Below, in pieces: positions 1 to 9,502 of a stretch of DNA of 64,000 nucleotides. The position numbers were made by a program, and so were the translations under genes. This DNA comes from Clitopilus passeckerianus. Taxonomy: Eukaryota; Basidiomycota; Agaricomycetes; Agaricales; Entolomataceae. The first letter of the stretch is position 1, and the number at the start of each line of letters is the position of its first letter. Location of the stretch: the NCBI GenBank assembly GCA_944990035.1, contig CALYLX010000136.1:310001-374000 (forward strand), read 5' to 3'. A model generated the notes under the pieces. The model was not told the origin of the DNA. It made no database searches and saw only the letters and a program-made list of their open reading frames with translations.

Positions 1-586
1 TCGCTCTGCAGGGCTTCTCTACTGGTTCGCGGGATTTGTAGTGTTTGAGTGTGACTTGGTCACAATGTGCGGAATCTACCATAGGGCGCATTTAGTCTTC
101 ATTATACGGGGAGTAGAAAAGAGGAGGGGAGAACTACGGACCTAGCACATCTCGCCTCTGCGAGCACTGATGACAGTAAACGCTCCCATTCGGGAACTCG
201 TCGGAGGGGTTGTTGCCTAGTGAAAGCGAGTCCGGACCTCGGAGGGCGAAGCGCTGGACTTGGAACGTATGCGTCATGTTCGCATTTATAGAATTAGAGA
301 TAGCTTGAGCCTGAGTTTTCTGCTTCTTTGGAGTAGAATCGTCCAGAGCGGATTGGGAGAGTTTCCGCTTGATCGTGGGCGTCTGGTCTGAAGGTGCCAT
401 CTCACCGAAGACGACACGCCGGAGGGGGGCGTTTTCCTTGTGGTTGTGGCGCGTACTCTGCGCGTTTGGGGTGGTGGTGGTTGAGGGTACTGGTGTTCGG
501 GAGGTGTATAGAGACAGTGGGAATGGAGATTTAGGGACGTCGACGAAGGCTTGGTTCTTCTTCCTTGCAGGAGGGGCTGTTGTCAT
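1..586 (-). CDS. CDCA7-type zinc-finger protein, 5' part only
   Basis: Coding sequence is clear from the ATG at 586 down to about 142, where an exon appears to end at a CTAG/GTCCGT donor; the gene then leaves the window on the left. The first ~130 residues are basic, Ser/Thr/Pro-rich and look disordered, with a KRKLSQS-like patch and a KKQK stretch suggesting nuclear targeting. The exon ends with a YCHQCSQRRD motif, the start of a CXXC_R1 zinc finger as found in CDCA7-family chromatin proteins, which in animals and plants assist chromatin remodelling linked to DNA methylation. Only the first Cys pair is visible, so the family call rests on one motif. An in-frame ATG at 640 is a possible alternative start. 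The gene is divergent from TIM17, 199 bp between the start codons. Confidence 0.55.
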
Positions 587-785
587 GATAGCCTCGAGAG
601 AACTAAAGGACAACGGAAGGTCAACACAAACACGGTTCAATGTATTTTCAACGCGCCGAGATCACGGGATCTGATTTAGAGGCACTGCCACGGTTTCACG
701 TGGGGAGAAAATAGTTTCGCTGTAAACTTGTCACCACTGCCAACAACACCTCACGTCTTCACTCTACTCCTAACCAACTAATAAA

Positions 786-1514
786 ATGGCACATGCTGAT
801 CATACTAGGGATCCCTGGTGAGTCGACTACTTACCTACTAATGTCCCTAACTAACGTCTCGGTGCAGCCCATGGGTTATTCTCAGTGATTTCGGCGGTGC
901 TTTCTCCATGGGTGCTGTAGGCGGAGGTATATGGTACGGAATCAAAGGTGCCAGGAATTCACCAAGGGTTAGTTGGAGCTAACATCTGCTCTTTGTTATT
1001 GGGAACTAACAGACAACGACTAGGGCGAACGCTTCGTTGGCGCCATATCATCCATGAAAGCCCGGGCACCCGTGACGGGAGGCAACTTTGGTGTGTGGGG
1101 TGGCATGTTCTCGACGTTCGACTGTGCGGTGAAGGGGTACCGACAAAAAGAGGACGCGTGGAATGCTATTATTTCTGGGTTCATGACCGGTGGTTGTCTG
1201 GCTGCACGAAGTATGTTTGTTCATCATTCGTCATCACTTCTGTATTGGTACTAATGCTCGACTCAAAGGTGGACCAAGATCAGCGCTGGGCTCAGCAATT
1301 GCTTGTGGTATCCTGCTGGGAGTGTTCGAGGGCGTGGGCGTGCTCATTTCTCGAGTGTTCAGCGAAGGACAGAGACCACAGATGGCACCCCGTTAGTCAT
1401 TCTGCATTAGTGTGACTTTTTCTCGTGTGACTAACACTTTTGACAGTACCAGCAGGAATGACACCACAGCCAGCGACAGGACCTTCTTCGTCTTCGATTC
1501 CCGGACTACAGTAG
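786..1514 (+). CDS. TIM17: Mitochondrial import inner membrane translocase subunit Tim17
   Basis: Tim17 is the core of the TIM23 presequence translocase in the mitochondrial inner membrane. Five exons (786-817, 868-967, 1024-1210, 1269-1391, 1447-1514) splice in frame to 169 residues, the usual fungal size. The protein starts [13 protein letters not shown] and carries family hallmarks: [19 protein letters not shown], then ARNSPRGERFVGA, then [16 protein letters not shown], and the last hydrophobic stretch with [17 protein letters not shown]. Four hydrophobic helices are evident, and the tail is short and Pro/Ser-rich. All four introns are 50-58 nt. Unspliced frames hide the N-terminus and the last exon, so the gene is easily missed by ORF calling. 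The gene is divergent from the CDCA7-like gene on its left. Confidence 0.95.
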
Positions 1515-1594
1515 ATATTAGATATTTTATTTTATTTTTGTTTTTGTGTTTTAATAATCCCCACTTTCATTGGCTAATAATGAATATGGTGTAA

Positions 1595-1618
1595 TGACGT
1601 CAAGTGACCCTATATAAG
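1595..1618 (+). promoter_or_regulatory. CRE-like palindrome and TATA box before the BLI-3-like gene
   Basis: A perfect TGACGTCA palindrome (1595-1602), the site bound by CREB/ATF-type bZIP factors such as fungal Atf1, is followed by TATATAAG (1611-1618) about 47 bp before the ATG at 1665. An inverted CCAAT box (ATTGG, 1569-1573) lies just upstream. The spacing is that of a focused, inducible core promoter and would suit a stress gene; regulation itself is inferred. Confidence 0.5.
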
Positions 1619-1664
1619 CTTGAACCAACTCGACATTCCGTCTTTCCTTCAAACTATCATCATT

Positions 1665-2560
1665 ATGGCTGCAAATTCAACTCTCGATCCTTATACTACC
1701 CTTTCTCAGAACAATGACTTGACACTTCAGGAGAAGATCAAGGGTAAGTTCGCGTTTCGTCAAGCAAAATTACAATGCTCACACTGAATGCTAGGCGTGC
1801 ATGACTTGGTCAAGGGGGCGCAAGTCGGAATGTTAACAACTCGCTCAGCCGATGGCACTATGCATTCGCGCGCAATGACCCCAGCATCTCGTATGTCCTC
1901 GCATCCCATCGCAAAACTCAAACAGAGATTAAATCAGCAAAAGCGTACACCGAAACCGAGTTAACCCTCACCTTTATCGCAAATAACGTCTCGCACAAAT
2001 TTGACGAGATCCAAAACGATGATAATGTCAACGTCAGCTTTTACAATTCCGGCACCACCGCGTGGGCTTCGTGAGTTCTTGCTTGGCGTATCTATCTGAA
2101 ATTCCTGCTCATTCTCTACCATCACACAGGTATTCAGGAAAGGCAAAGATAACCCAAGACAAGGAGACGATTCACAAGTACTGGTCGAGCTAGTGAGCAT
2201 ATACATCATGATCCTGCTCGTCTGATCCCTTCCTCATCGATGACCTCATTCATAAAGCGTGTCGGCGTATTTTGGCGATCTAAAGGACGGAAAGCATTCT
2301 GGTGATGAAAATGATCCTCGCGTCTCGATCATCCAGGTGTTCCCCGAGGAAGTGAGATATTGGGTACCGACCAAATCTGCTATCGCCAGAGCCATTGATG
2401 CTGGCGTGGGTGCGATGACCGGACGCACTTCTGCTCCAGGCGAGATTCGTTCGATCACAAACGAAGAGGTGAGTTTCATCTTGAAAGAAACCACTCTTCA
2501 TCGCTTTGCTAACCTCGTTCGCGTTAGATTAAGTTGACTCAAGGGTTGCACACGAAGTAA
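1665..2560 (+). CDS. BLI-3/general-stress-protein-26-like FMN-binding split-barrel protein
   Basis: Six exons (1665-1743, 1795-1890, 1938-2070, 2130-2192, 2258-2468, 2528-2560) splice in frame to 204 residues. The protein resembles the pyridoxamine 5'-phosphate oxidase-like general stress family that includes Neurospora blue-light-inducible BLI-3. Diagnostic segments are VHDLVKGAQVGMLTTRSADG, then MHSRAMTPAS, then LTLTFIANNVSHKFDEI with DDNVNVSFYNS, and the C-terminal SAYFGDLKDG and EVRYWVPTKSAI. The family binds flavin, but its substrate is generally unknown, so no reaction is assigned. The upstream CRE and TATA elements fit stress control. There is no signal peptide and the protein is probably cytosolic. 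Confidence 0.85.
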
Positions 2561-3002
2561 AGGTTATTCTGTATCAGGGGACTGGGTAAACCGTTGTATA
2601 ATGTGTATAGTATGTACCACCACCAACACATCCCAATCGTTTTCACTCTGTCACTTGTCACGAGCGGTCATTGAGACGGAAAATGTCAACCCGTCCCATC
2701 AAACCTTACGGTCTACTAGCTAATCCAAAGCTTCTTTCCATCATGGGACGTGACACGAAGCTTTCTGGCCTTGTTCTTCACATATTTACGCGTTATTGAT
2801 CTATACTCCTCCAGATTTTCACTACACGAACGTTCAACACCAGCCATGGCGGGGCACAGTAATCGGATAGATCGGTTCGAGTGTCAGACAGGGTTTTCAT
2901 TTTCAATATTTAAAAACCTAATGGAACCGTCTGCTTTCTGCAGTAGCAATCTCGAACCATCGCCCAAGGTACTCTGTCCCAACTGCTCGAGAACGCAAAC
3001 AA
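2561..3002. other. Intergenic region, no gene seen
   Basis: This 442-bp stretch separates the stress gene from the F-box gene. It contains short ORFs without family resemblance. A GGTTCGAGTGT stretch near 2874 resembles a tRNA B box, but no cloverleaf surrounds it. Confidence 0.5.
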
Positions 3003-4341
3003 ATGCCCATCCTTCGCCTCCCTGAAGAAGTCCTTGCCCAAATCTTCAAGCAATGCCAGTTCCCCGAACGTCGTCGGTCTTTCCAGGGGGAGACTCCCTC
3101 CGACGATAGCTGGGCCTCGAATTATACCCCTCCTATCCATATGGAAGTCATCCTGAGCCATGTCTGCTCGTGGTTCCGCTACGTCGTCCTCTCTGCCCCC
3201 ATCCTCTGGTCAAACATTGTCATCACACCTGCTAAACACATTGACGAAGTCGCGACTTACCTCGTCCGCTCCGATACATGCGTGCTGGACGTGTCCGTCA
3301 ACTCATTGTACGACGAGGAGGATAACAACCCGCAAATCCTTGCGGAAACCTTTGGCCTCCTCGTACCCCATATCAAGCGCTGCAGGACCCTCAGGATCAA
3401 GTTAACCCGAGAGTACGCCGAGTACCCAATTGTATGGCGGCTGAAAGACCTCGAAGCGCCCCAACTCGAGAATCTCTTTATCTCCGTCAGCGACGTCGAT
3501 TTTATCAACACCTCTGATGGGTTTGAGAGTGGGATTCTCGCTGGAGGAACGCCTCAGTTGGGCACAGTCGGCCTGAGGGCGTTTGCCACCATTTTGTTCC
3601 GCCCTCCTCTCGGTACGCTGACCACGCTCCATTTCGAGCAGAGCCTGTCCATGCCCATATCCTACAACCGCTTCCACCTGACAATATCGGCCCCTCTGGC
3701 GCTCACGCACCTCTCGATTTACGGTGACATCTCCGATACCCAAGTATGGCCTGTACGAGCCATACAGCTCCCGCACCTCCGTTCGTTGAGGATATGCGGC
3801 ATCAGCGGGTCGATCTACAGCGCCATTCTGGTTGCGATCGTCGCTCCCGACCTCGAGTACCTAGTGTTCAAGGACCTCCACGAGAGATCTGAACCATTTC
3901 TGGTTGATCCCCAGCGAGATGCACAAGTTTGCGAAAGTGAAGCATTTGGGGTTTCAGGACGTTGATGTGTCCTCGACGGTGCATCGCAAATTCCTGGCGG
4001 CTTTCCCGGATATTGTGACGTTCAGTACAACAAGGGGGACAGATATCTCGGGCTTGCTGCTGAGGACGATCGAGGAGGGTGTGGTTGTCGAAGGGCGGAG
4101 GGTTCCGTGGCCGAATTTGAATACCCTTGTGCTGTTTGACGATATCTATTCCCAACAGGACGACTTGTTGAAGTTTGTCAGGAAGAGGAAGGACGTTGGA
4201 CATCCTATCACCACGCTTCGGCTGCTTTCTCCCGATAGTTTGTTGGATATCCATGAGAAGGCCTTAGTTGCGGAGGATGTAGCACTGGAGAGCATCGATG
4301 ACGAGACCTGGGTGCCTACATCGGAGGTGATGTACGGATGA
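3003..4341 (+). CDS. F-box protein with degenerate leucine-rich repeats; frame change near 3857-3914
   Basis: The N-terminus (LRLPEEVLAQIFKQC, then SHVCSWFRYVVLSAPILWSNI) is a typical basidiomycete F-box, which recruits substrates to SCF ubiquitin ligases through Skp1. The rest consists of irregular LRR-like strands (for example APLALTHLSIYGDIS, LPHLRSLRICGI, APDLEYLVF). Frame 1 runs to 3965, but from about 3900 the recognisable LRR continuation (KFAKVKHLGFQDVDVS) is in another frame that ends at 4341. A 58-nt GTACCT..CAG intron at 3857-3914 would join the two frames. However, the skipped DNA itself encodes a plausible LRR strand, so a 1-nt indel is the alternative. Such F-box genes are numerous and fast-evolving in mushrooms, and the substrate is unknown. 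Confidence 0.7.
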
Positions 4342-4523
4342 TTGACATGCATGCCAGAGAATCTCGAAACGGTGGCGTATTTAATTCTGGCGGTATTCAT
4401 CTATATTTATTAGGAGGCTGTAAGATATGGCACAAGTGTAATCATATTTAATGAAATACTCGGCAGGGATTTGACCGGAAAAGTCAACGGAAAAAACGCA
4501 ATAGGTTGGAGAGGACGATTCTA

Positions 4524-6316
4524 TCAATCCTCAAACAGAGCTTGGAAACCCTGGAATAAATTAATACTTTCAAGGGCCTGATAGTGAGTGAAAATGACGT
4601 ACCCGGGAATCATTCAACACCTGTGTCGGAGGAAGTTCTGGACCGTCTTCGACCAACTCAAAGCTATCTCTAGACTCTGGGCTTTGCCCAGAGGATTGCC
4701 TAGGGATATGGCTATCACTGGGCTGTTGTGAAGCAAAGTCAAAGGCCACCTCTTCTCCGTCGCCTTCGAGCATGTTAGACAGATCCTGGATATCCATGTC
4801 CTCAATTCCGAGGCCTGTCGCTGCCAACGCCTCCCGGTCTGCATTTGAAAGCTGTGAAGGTGTCGGTAGAAATAAGGGAGTCTGCTCGCGTTCCCTTTCT
4901 TGAGCGACCCGATTTGCAGGGAACGAGAGTGGCGGGCCCATTGAACCACGATCTTCCCTCCTGGTCGATCCAACGAATGGATTGGGGGTGGCAGAGTAAA
5001 CGTGGTATTTGTGATACATCCACGCGCTGGGCAGCTTTCATCGGCTTCTTGTTCCGGACTTCCATCGGTGTCTCCTCCCGTTCACGTTTTCTCACTGCAT
5101 CGGGGCGAGTGCTTTGTTGACTCGATTCATTACCACCTGCAATGGTAACTTGACTTGTCGATATGACGAACAAAGTGTCGATTTCGTCCCTTTCAATTTC
5201 GATGAATAGCGGAGCTGCAGGGTCGGTGAAGCGAAGGTCCAGGGATAAAGACATCGAATCGGCGTATGCAATTGTGGCCTGTATGAATTGTCATTTGACA
5301 TGTTTGGGCAATAGAGTATCCAAGACCGACATTGAATTCTCGCAAGTGGAAGGCAATAGTTGTTGGTGGAGATGCAATATTGTATGCATCAAATTCTTCG
5401 GCGCTGATTGTCAGTTCTGTCGCTAGCTGTGCCTTGCCTGGGGCAAGTCAGATTAGCCTCCGAGAGAATAGGTAAATGGGAATTACCTCTGGCGTCTATG
5501 GCTGCCTCCAGACTTTTGAGTTCGACTTCTGAGTCCTTGAAGGTCCACACGAGCTGGGGGTCCGATTTAGCGCCCCTTGAGACAGGAAAATGCTCGATCA
5601 TATCCTTCATGGTCTTGGGGCCTATAGTAAAATTGGATTCATTGAAAGATTCGGGTACCCCGGGGGCCATTAGAGAAGTTGGGGTGAGCAGGATTAGCCT
5701 GTGTGTTTTAATGACACCTGTTTTGCACATGGGTTAGCTTGTGTAAGGCAATGTAAATCATACGAACCATGTTTGCAGTGGAATCTGATAATGAGTTTGC
5801 TCTCTAAACTGTCTCCTTCATCCCGAGAGAACCCTCCCGGGTCTGTTCCCTGAGTTCCTTCTTCAATCGCCATTTCACACCTTTCGACAGTCTTCTCCAC
5901 AGTTCTGTGTTTCAGAATAGATAGAAGCGACTAGATAAATCCGAAACCACTTAATGAGTACGGGCATTCAGAACAGATGGCTACTTTACCTTTGTCAACA
6001 ATTGACCTGTGACTGCCATGGCATCTTCAAATTCATCGGCTAGCTCGAATTGTCCAGCTTTCTTGTTGCCAATAACGTATCTTGAAAAGTAGGTTTTATC
6101 GTATTTGAACCTACAATATGCTGATTTCGAGGAGTTCGTGCTTGAAAGTGATACAGAATCGGATATGCCATAGATGGTTAATTCATCGCCATATTTTGAT
6201 AGGCAGGTCACGGCTTTCGTAAAAGCTTCCGAAGGTTGTTGTTAGACTATTTCGAATGGCCCCGGTGCAGTTACAAGCATACTTTTGAGTGATGGTGCAT
6301 CGAGCACGAACTGCAT
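4524..6316 (-). CDS. RAD9: DNA-damage checkpoint clamp subunit Rad9 (9-1-1 complex)
   Basis: Rad9 forms the PCNA-like 9-1-1 ring with Rad1 and Hus1, is loaded at damaged DNA and activates the ATR pathway. The start at 6316 (MQFVLDAPSLK) leads through a 34-nt exon into CLSKYGDELTIYG and SAYCRFKYDKTYFSRY. Later segments are SILKHRTVEKTVERCE, KTMKDMIEHFP, LATELTISAEEFDAYN and SLDLRFTDPAAPLFIEIE. Exons read cleanly at 6283-6316, 5990-6225, 5768-5930, 5487-5717, 5331-5437 and from 5278 downwards. The tail is Ser/Pro-rich and disordered, as in the family, with LGIEDMDIQDLS. A 52-nt intron (4551-4602) leads to a last exon of 27 nt encoding GFQALFED, which matches the conserved F..LFED end of Rad9. 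One frame change between about 4870 and 5020 needs a further small intron that I could not fix. Confidence 0.9.
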
Positions 6317-6504
6317 GGTGATCGTAGTTCAGTCAAAAAACGCGGTGTGACATGACGCGCTGCAACGTGACAACCGCGTTTCGGCTCCGTACTCTCATGA
6401 TCACTCGACACGAAAGGCAACCCTCTGCCGAAAAGAAGACTAATGATATGCTTGTATTTAATCAACAAAGAAATAAGAAGAACGGAAATAGATCCACTTC
6501 ATAT

Positions 6505-8408
6505 TCATGCCTTCATCACCAAATAAGCCACCGTGTCATGAGAAGCCACACTGACTGAAAAGGTCGAGTTTGCTGAATACGTTGCCGATAAATCAGTTCC
6601 CTTCCACATGTCATGGAGTTTGAAATTTCCGGAAGTGCCCAGGCCTGGCACTGTGGAGAACGTGAAGGACTTTGTGGCCGTGCTACTGCCGGTATTTATG
6701 ATGAAAACATGAGTACCCTTCGATGATGCGCCAGCATAGTATTCTGGAGGACTGGTCGTGGTTTGGAAAGGTTGAGCAGGGCCGCCAACGGTGGTGTCCT
6801 GAGAGAATGCGAGCAACTCCTTGTTCTTGATGATTGCTAGCTGGTCACTGTTGAGTTTACTAAGCTATAAGTCCTGGTGGTGAGTGGAATGGTTTCAGAA
6901 TGGGAATGTTAGTTACATACATCGGTGCCTCTAGGTACGTTTTTCATCAGCCTCTCGTCTCAATTCGAGTTTAATAGAGTACTTACAGAAGGATTGGGCT
7001 TTTCAGGAAAGCCCAAGCAGCAAAGTGAGTTCGTTGTTCTTGAGTCGACAAATTACCGTTGCCTGCGAGACCATTAGCACTCCACTAACATATATTCCTC
7101 GTTTACCTTACCAATTTCCATCATATCCATGTCGTTGTGAGCCCCAAACTTGACAGAGGATAGGTGCTGGACATTAACTTTGAGAATGCTGATGATGTAG
7201 GACCAGGTGGCTCTGTAAGGGGTGATACGGCTCAGCTTTGAGGAGGCTATCTGCGGTTTCGAAGCTCACCCAGCATCACCCGACATCCTCCAAGAGTGAC
7301 CCTGAACGTAATCTTTAAAATGGTAGCGTGTGTGGGTCTTGAAATCGACCTACCACTCGCCCTCCCCAGTCCCAGACGTTTGCTTGACCCCAGATGCAAA
7401 GGGAGAATTGAATAGGCCTGGACAGTGCTGCAAGTGCAGAACTAAGGAACAGAGAGAAGAATCTCTGAGTTGCCATTCTTTACTCCGCAAGGAAGACCAT
7501 ACCTCATTTGACGATAGCGCTTAGCAGAGTTGGAGTTGCTAAAGCCTGTGAGGTGTTGCAACGCCAAATATTGGAAGGGCTTTACGTACTACCAATCGTT
7601 TCCTGGAGGGGGCTGGGGAAATAATGAGGAGGATGTTCGGTGGCAGTCAATGGGGAATGTGCTTACATTCACGTCCGACCAGTTTCCCGGCACATTGCAA
7701 TTGTCTGTTCACAGGTTACTGGTAAATGAACGATCTGAGGTAGGCTGAGAAGATAGCATACCGTACTTGAGGTAATCTATACCCCAGTCACTGAACGTCT
7801 GAGCGTCCACCGCTTCGTTACCAAGTGAACCTGGGTAACCAGCACAGGTAGCGGTTCCGGCGTCACTAGCACCAATGAGGATCGAGCAACCTTGAATATG
7901 TGTATACTCACCTGTAGATTCCAATCTTGAGGCCAAGGTTGTGAACCTTGGTCGCCAGACCACTGATCCCGCTTGGGAATTTGTTGGCATCTGGAACAAT
8001 TCTATGGGTGGAGGAATCTCTGCTCCCCTTCACAGACCAGCAATCCTGTCATGGGAAGATGGGTTAGTGTGTCTCACTAGACAGAAACGAGGAGAAACGG
8101 ACGTCGATATTGACGTATTCGTAGCCCGCATCTTTCAGACCCAGAGAGACAAATGAATTTGCAGCAGAGAGAATCTTGGACTCGTTGATGTCTAGGCAAA
8201 CATCAGGTTGCCAGCGTCAAACAATATGAGGAGAGACCCACCACAGCCATAGGCGTTCCAAGTATTCCAACTAGAGTAGAATTAGAGTTCGCACCGCAAT
8301 TTGAAGAAGCTACACCTACCCGAGAGCAGGGAGCCTCCCTGTCGCAGTGCTAGCCTGGCCAAACGCAGTAGAAGCAAGAGCGAGACTGAGAATTGCAGTT
8401 GAAATCAT
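6505..8408 (-). CDS. Secreted alpha-galactosidase, GH27 (no CBM)
   Basis: This enzyme hydrolyses terminal alpha-1,6-galactose from raffinose-type sugars and galactomannan. The ATG at 8408 opens a signal peptide ([17 protein letters not shown]), then [20 protein letters not shown]. The GH27 core follows: [48 protein letters not shown] and [16 protein letters not shown], where the YLKYD aspartate is the catalytic nucleophile and is assembled across an intron. The last exon (6505 to about 6816) encodes the C-terminal beta-sandwich. First exons are 8320-8408 and 8242-8270, followed by an exon starting at 8191. It is a tandem paralog of the gene at 9503-11675; their C-terminal domains are roughly three-quarters identical by eye. 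Unlike its neighbour it lacks a cellulose-binding module. Confidence 0.92.
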
Positions 8409-8441
8409 GAGGTTAGATTCACTGGAGAAGCTACGTCCTTT

Positions 8442-8484
8442 CCCCACCTATTTATGGGCTCGAAGAAGGGCCCTGTTGCTCCGC
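8442..8484 (-). promoter_or_regulatory. Candidate core promoter and CreA/Mig1 sites of the first alpha-galactosidase
   Basis: A TATA-like CATAAATAG (8448-8456, minus strand) lies about 45 bp upstream of the start at 8408. GTGGGG (8442-8447) and GCGGAG (8479-8484) both fit SYGGRG, the binding site of the fungal glucose repressor CreA/Mig1, consistent with carbon catabolite repression of a secreted glycosidase. The sites are short and could occur by chance. Confidence 0.3.
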
Positions 8485-9502
8485 CTGACGCTTCCGGGAG
8501 AAGGAATGGTTGTTGCATGTGCTCAAGATATGTAGTCTGAAGGAGTTGTCGACATCGACATCGAGGCTTCGTCAGAACCGAATTTCACCTCGCTATCCGC
8601 TTCCGGGCCTGCTAGATATTCCGAGTATACCTTAACCAGGTCGAAGAGTCAGTCTAGCGGCCTAACGGAGCCGGTTTTCTCGTAGAAATCGCGGAGACAA
8701 GGAAAGATGTTGACAGGTTTGTGACTGACTTTCCCACAGCAAGCTCATGAGACCATGGTCAAAGGTGCTTGAGGTCACGGTAGTGGTCTCTACTGTATGG
8801 TGGTGGGGCCCTTCTTTCTCGTGGTCTGTTCATGAGGTTGTTCACGATTAAACATGGCAGCTTCGAAGTTTCCAGACCGGACCGTCACGGTCGTTTGCCC
8901 CCTGAAGTCATGAGACGGGATTTGAACGTTTGAACAGGCTCAGCTGTCATGACGATCATCGATACTGTTCAAGTTCCTACAGTTGACGACCACGCCTAAT
9001 TCTGGCATACTCTACGGGCGGTTTGGCGAAGCAAACCTCAGTCTCTCCCAACTGATAGGTAACAAAGAAAAATACATAGGCGGCAAGTAGAGGATGTCAA
9101 GGCTCGAGTTTTTTGAGCGGCCCTCCAGATCAATTATGACGTTTGGCAATTGCTTCCTTGCACGCTTCTCGTAATGATCTCCAATTTTGATTTCGAAGTT
9201 CAAAGGAAACCGCCCCGCATCTTGTGCATGAGGAGGTCACGAATGATCAAATCTCAGCTGAACAGAAATACATTCTACCCATGTGCACCTCAGGATATCC
9301 GGATGACACTGGCTTCGAAATCGCTCATCTGATCGTTTTGGTGCCAAGGCCAAGGGTAACGTTGATTTCGGTTTCGCGTCAAGAATGAAGTCGAATAAAG
9401 TATGTGTTAACAATTGTCGCAAGCTTTTTGAACAAAAGAAGCTCTTCCCGCCTTGACCCCTACTACTCAACATGCCAATCCCCATGAAGGAAAATCCAGC
9501 CA
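8485..9502. other. Intergenic region between the two alpha-galactosidase genes
   Basis: About 1 kb holding the distal promoter of the 6505-8408 gene and the 3' flank of the 9503-11675 gene. Only short unsupported ORFs occur here. I see no transposon remnant that would explain the duplication. Confidence 0.5.

Noticed and set aside
2870..2890. GGTTCGAGTGT resembling a tRNA B box
   Set aside because: No A box at proper distance and no cloverleaf stems can be drawn around it.
8485..9502. Possible transposon or repeat between the two alpha-galactosidases
   Set aside because: I found no terminal inverted repeat, target duplication or transposase-like frame in the spacer.
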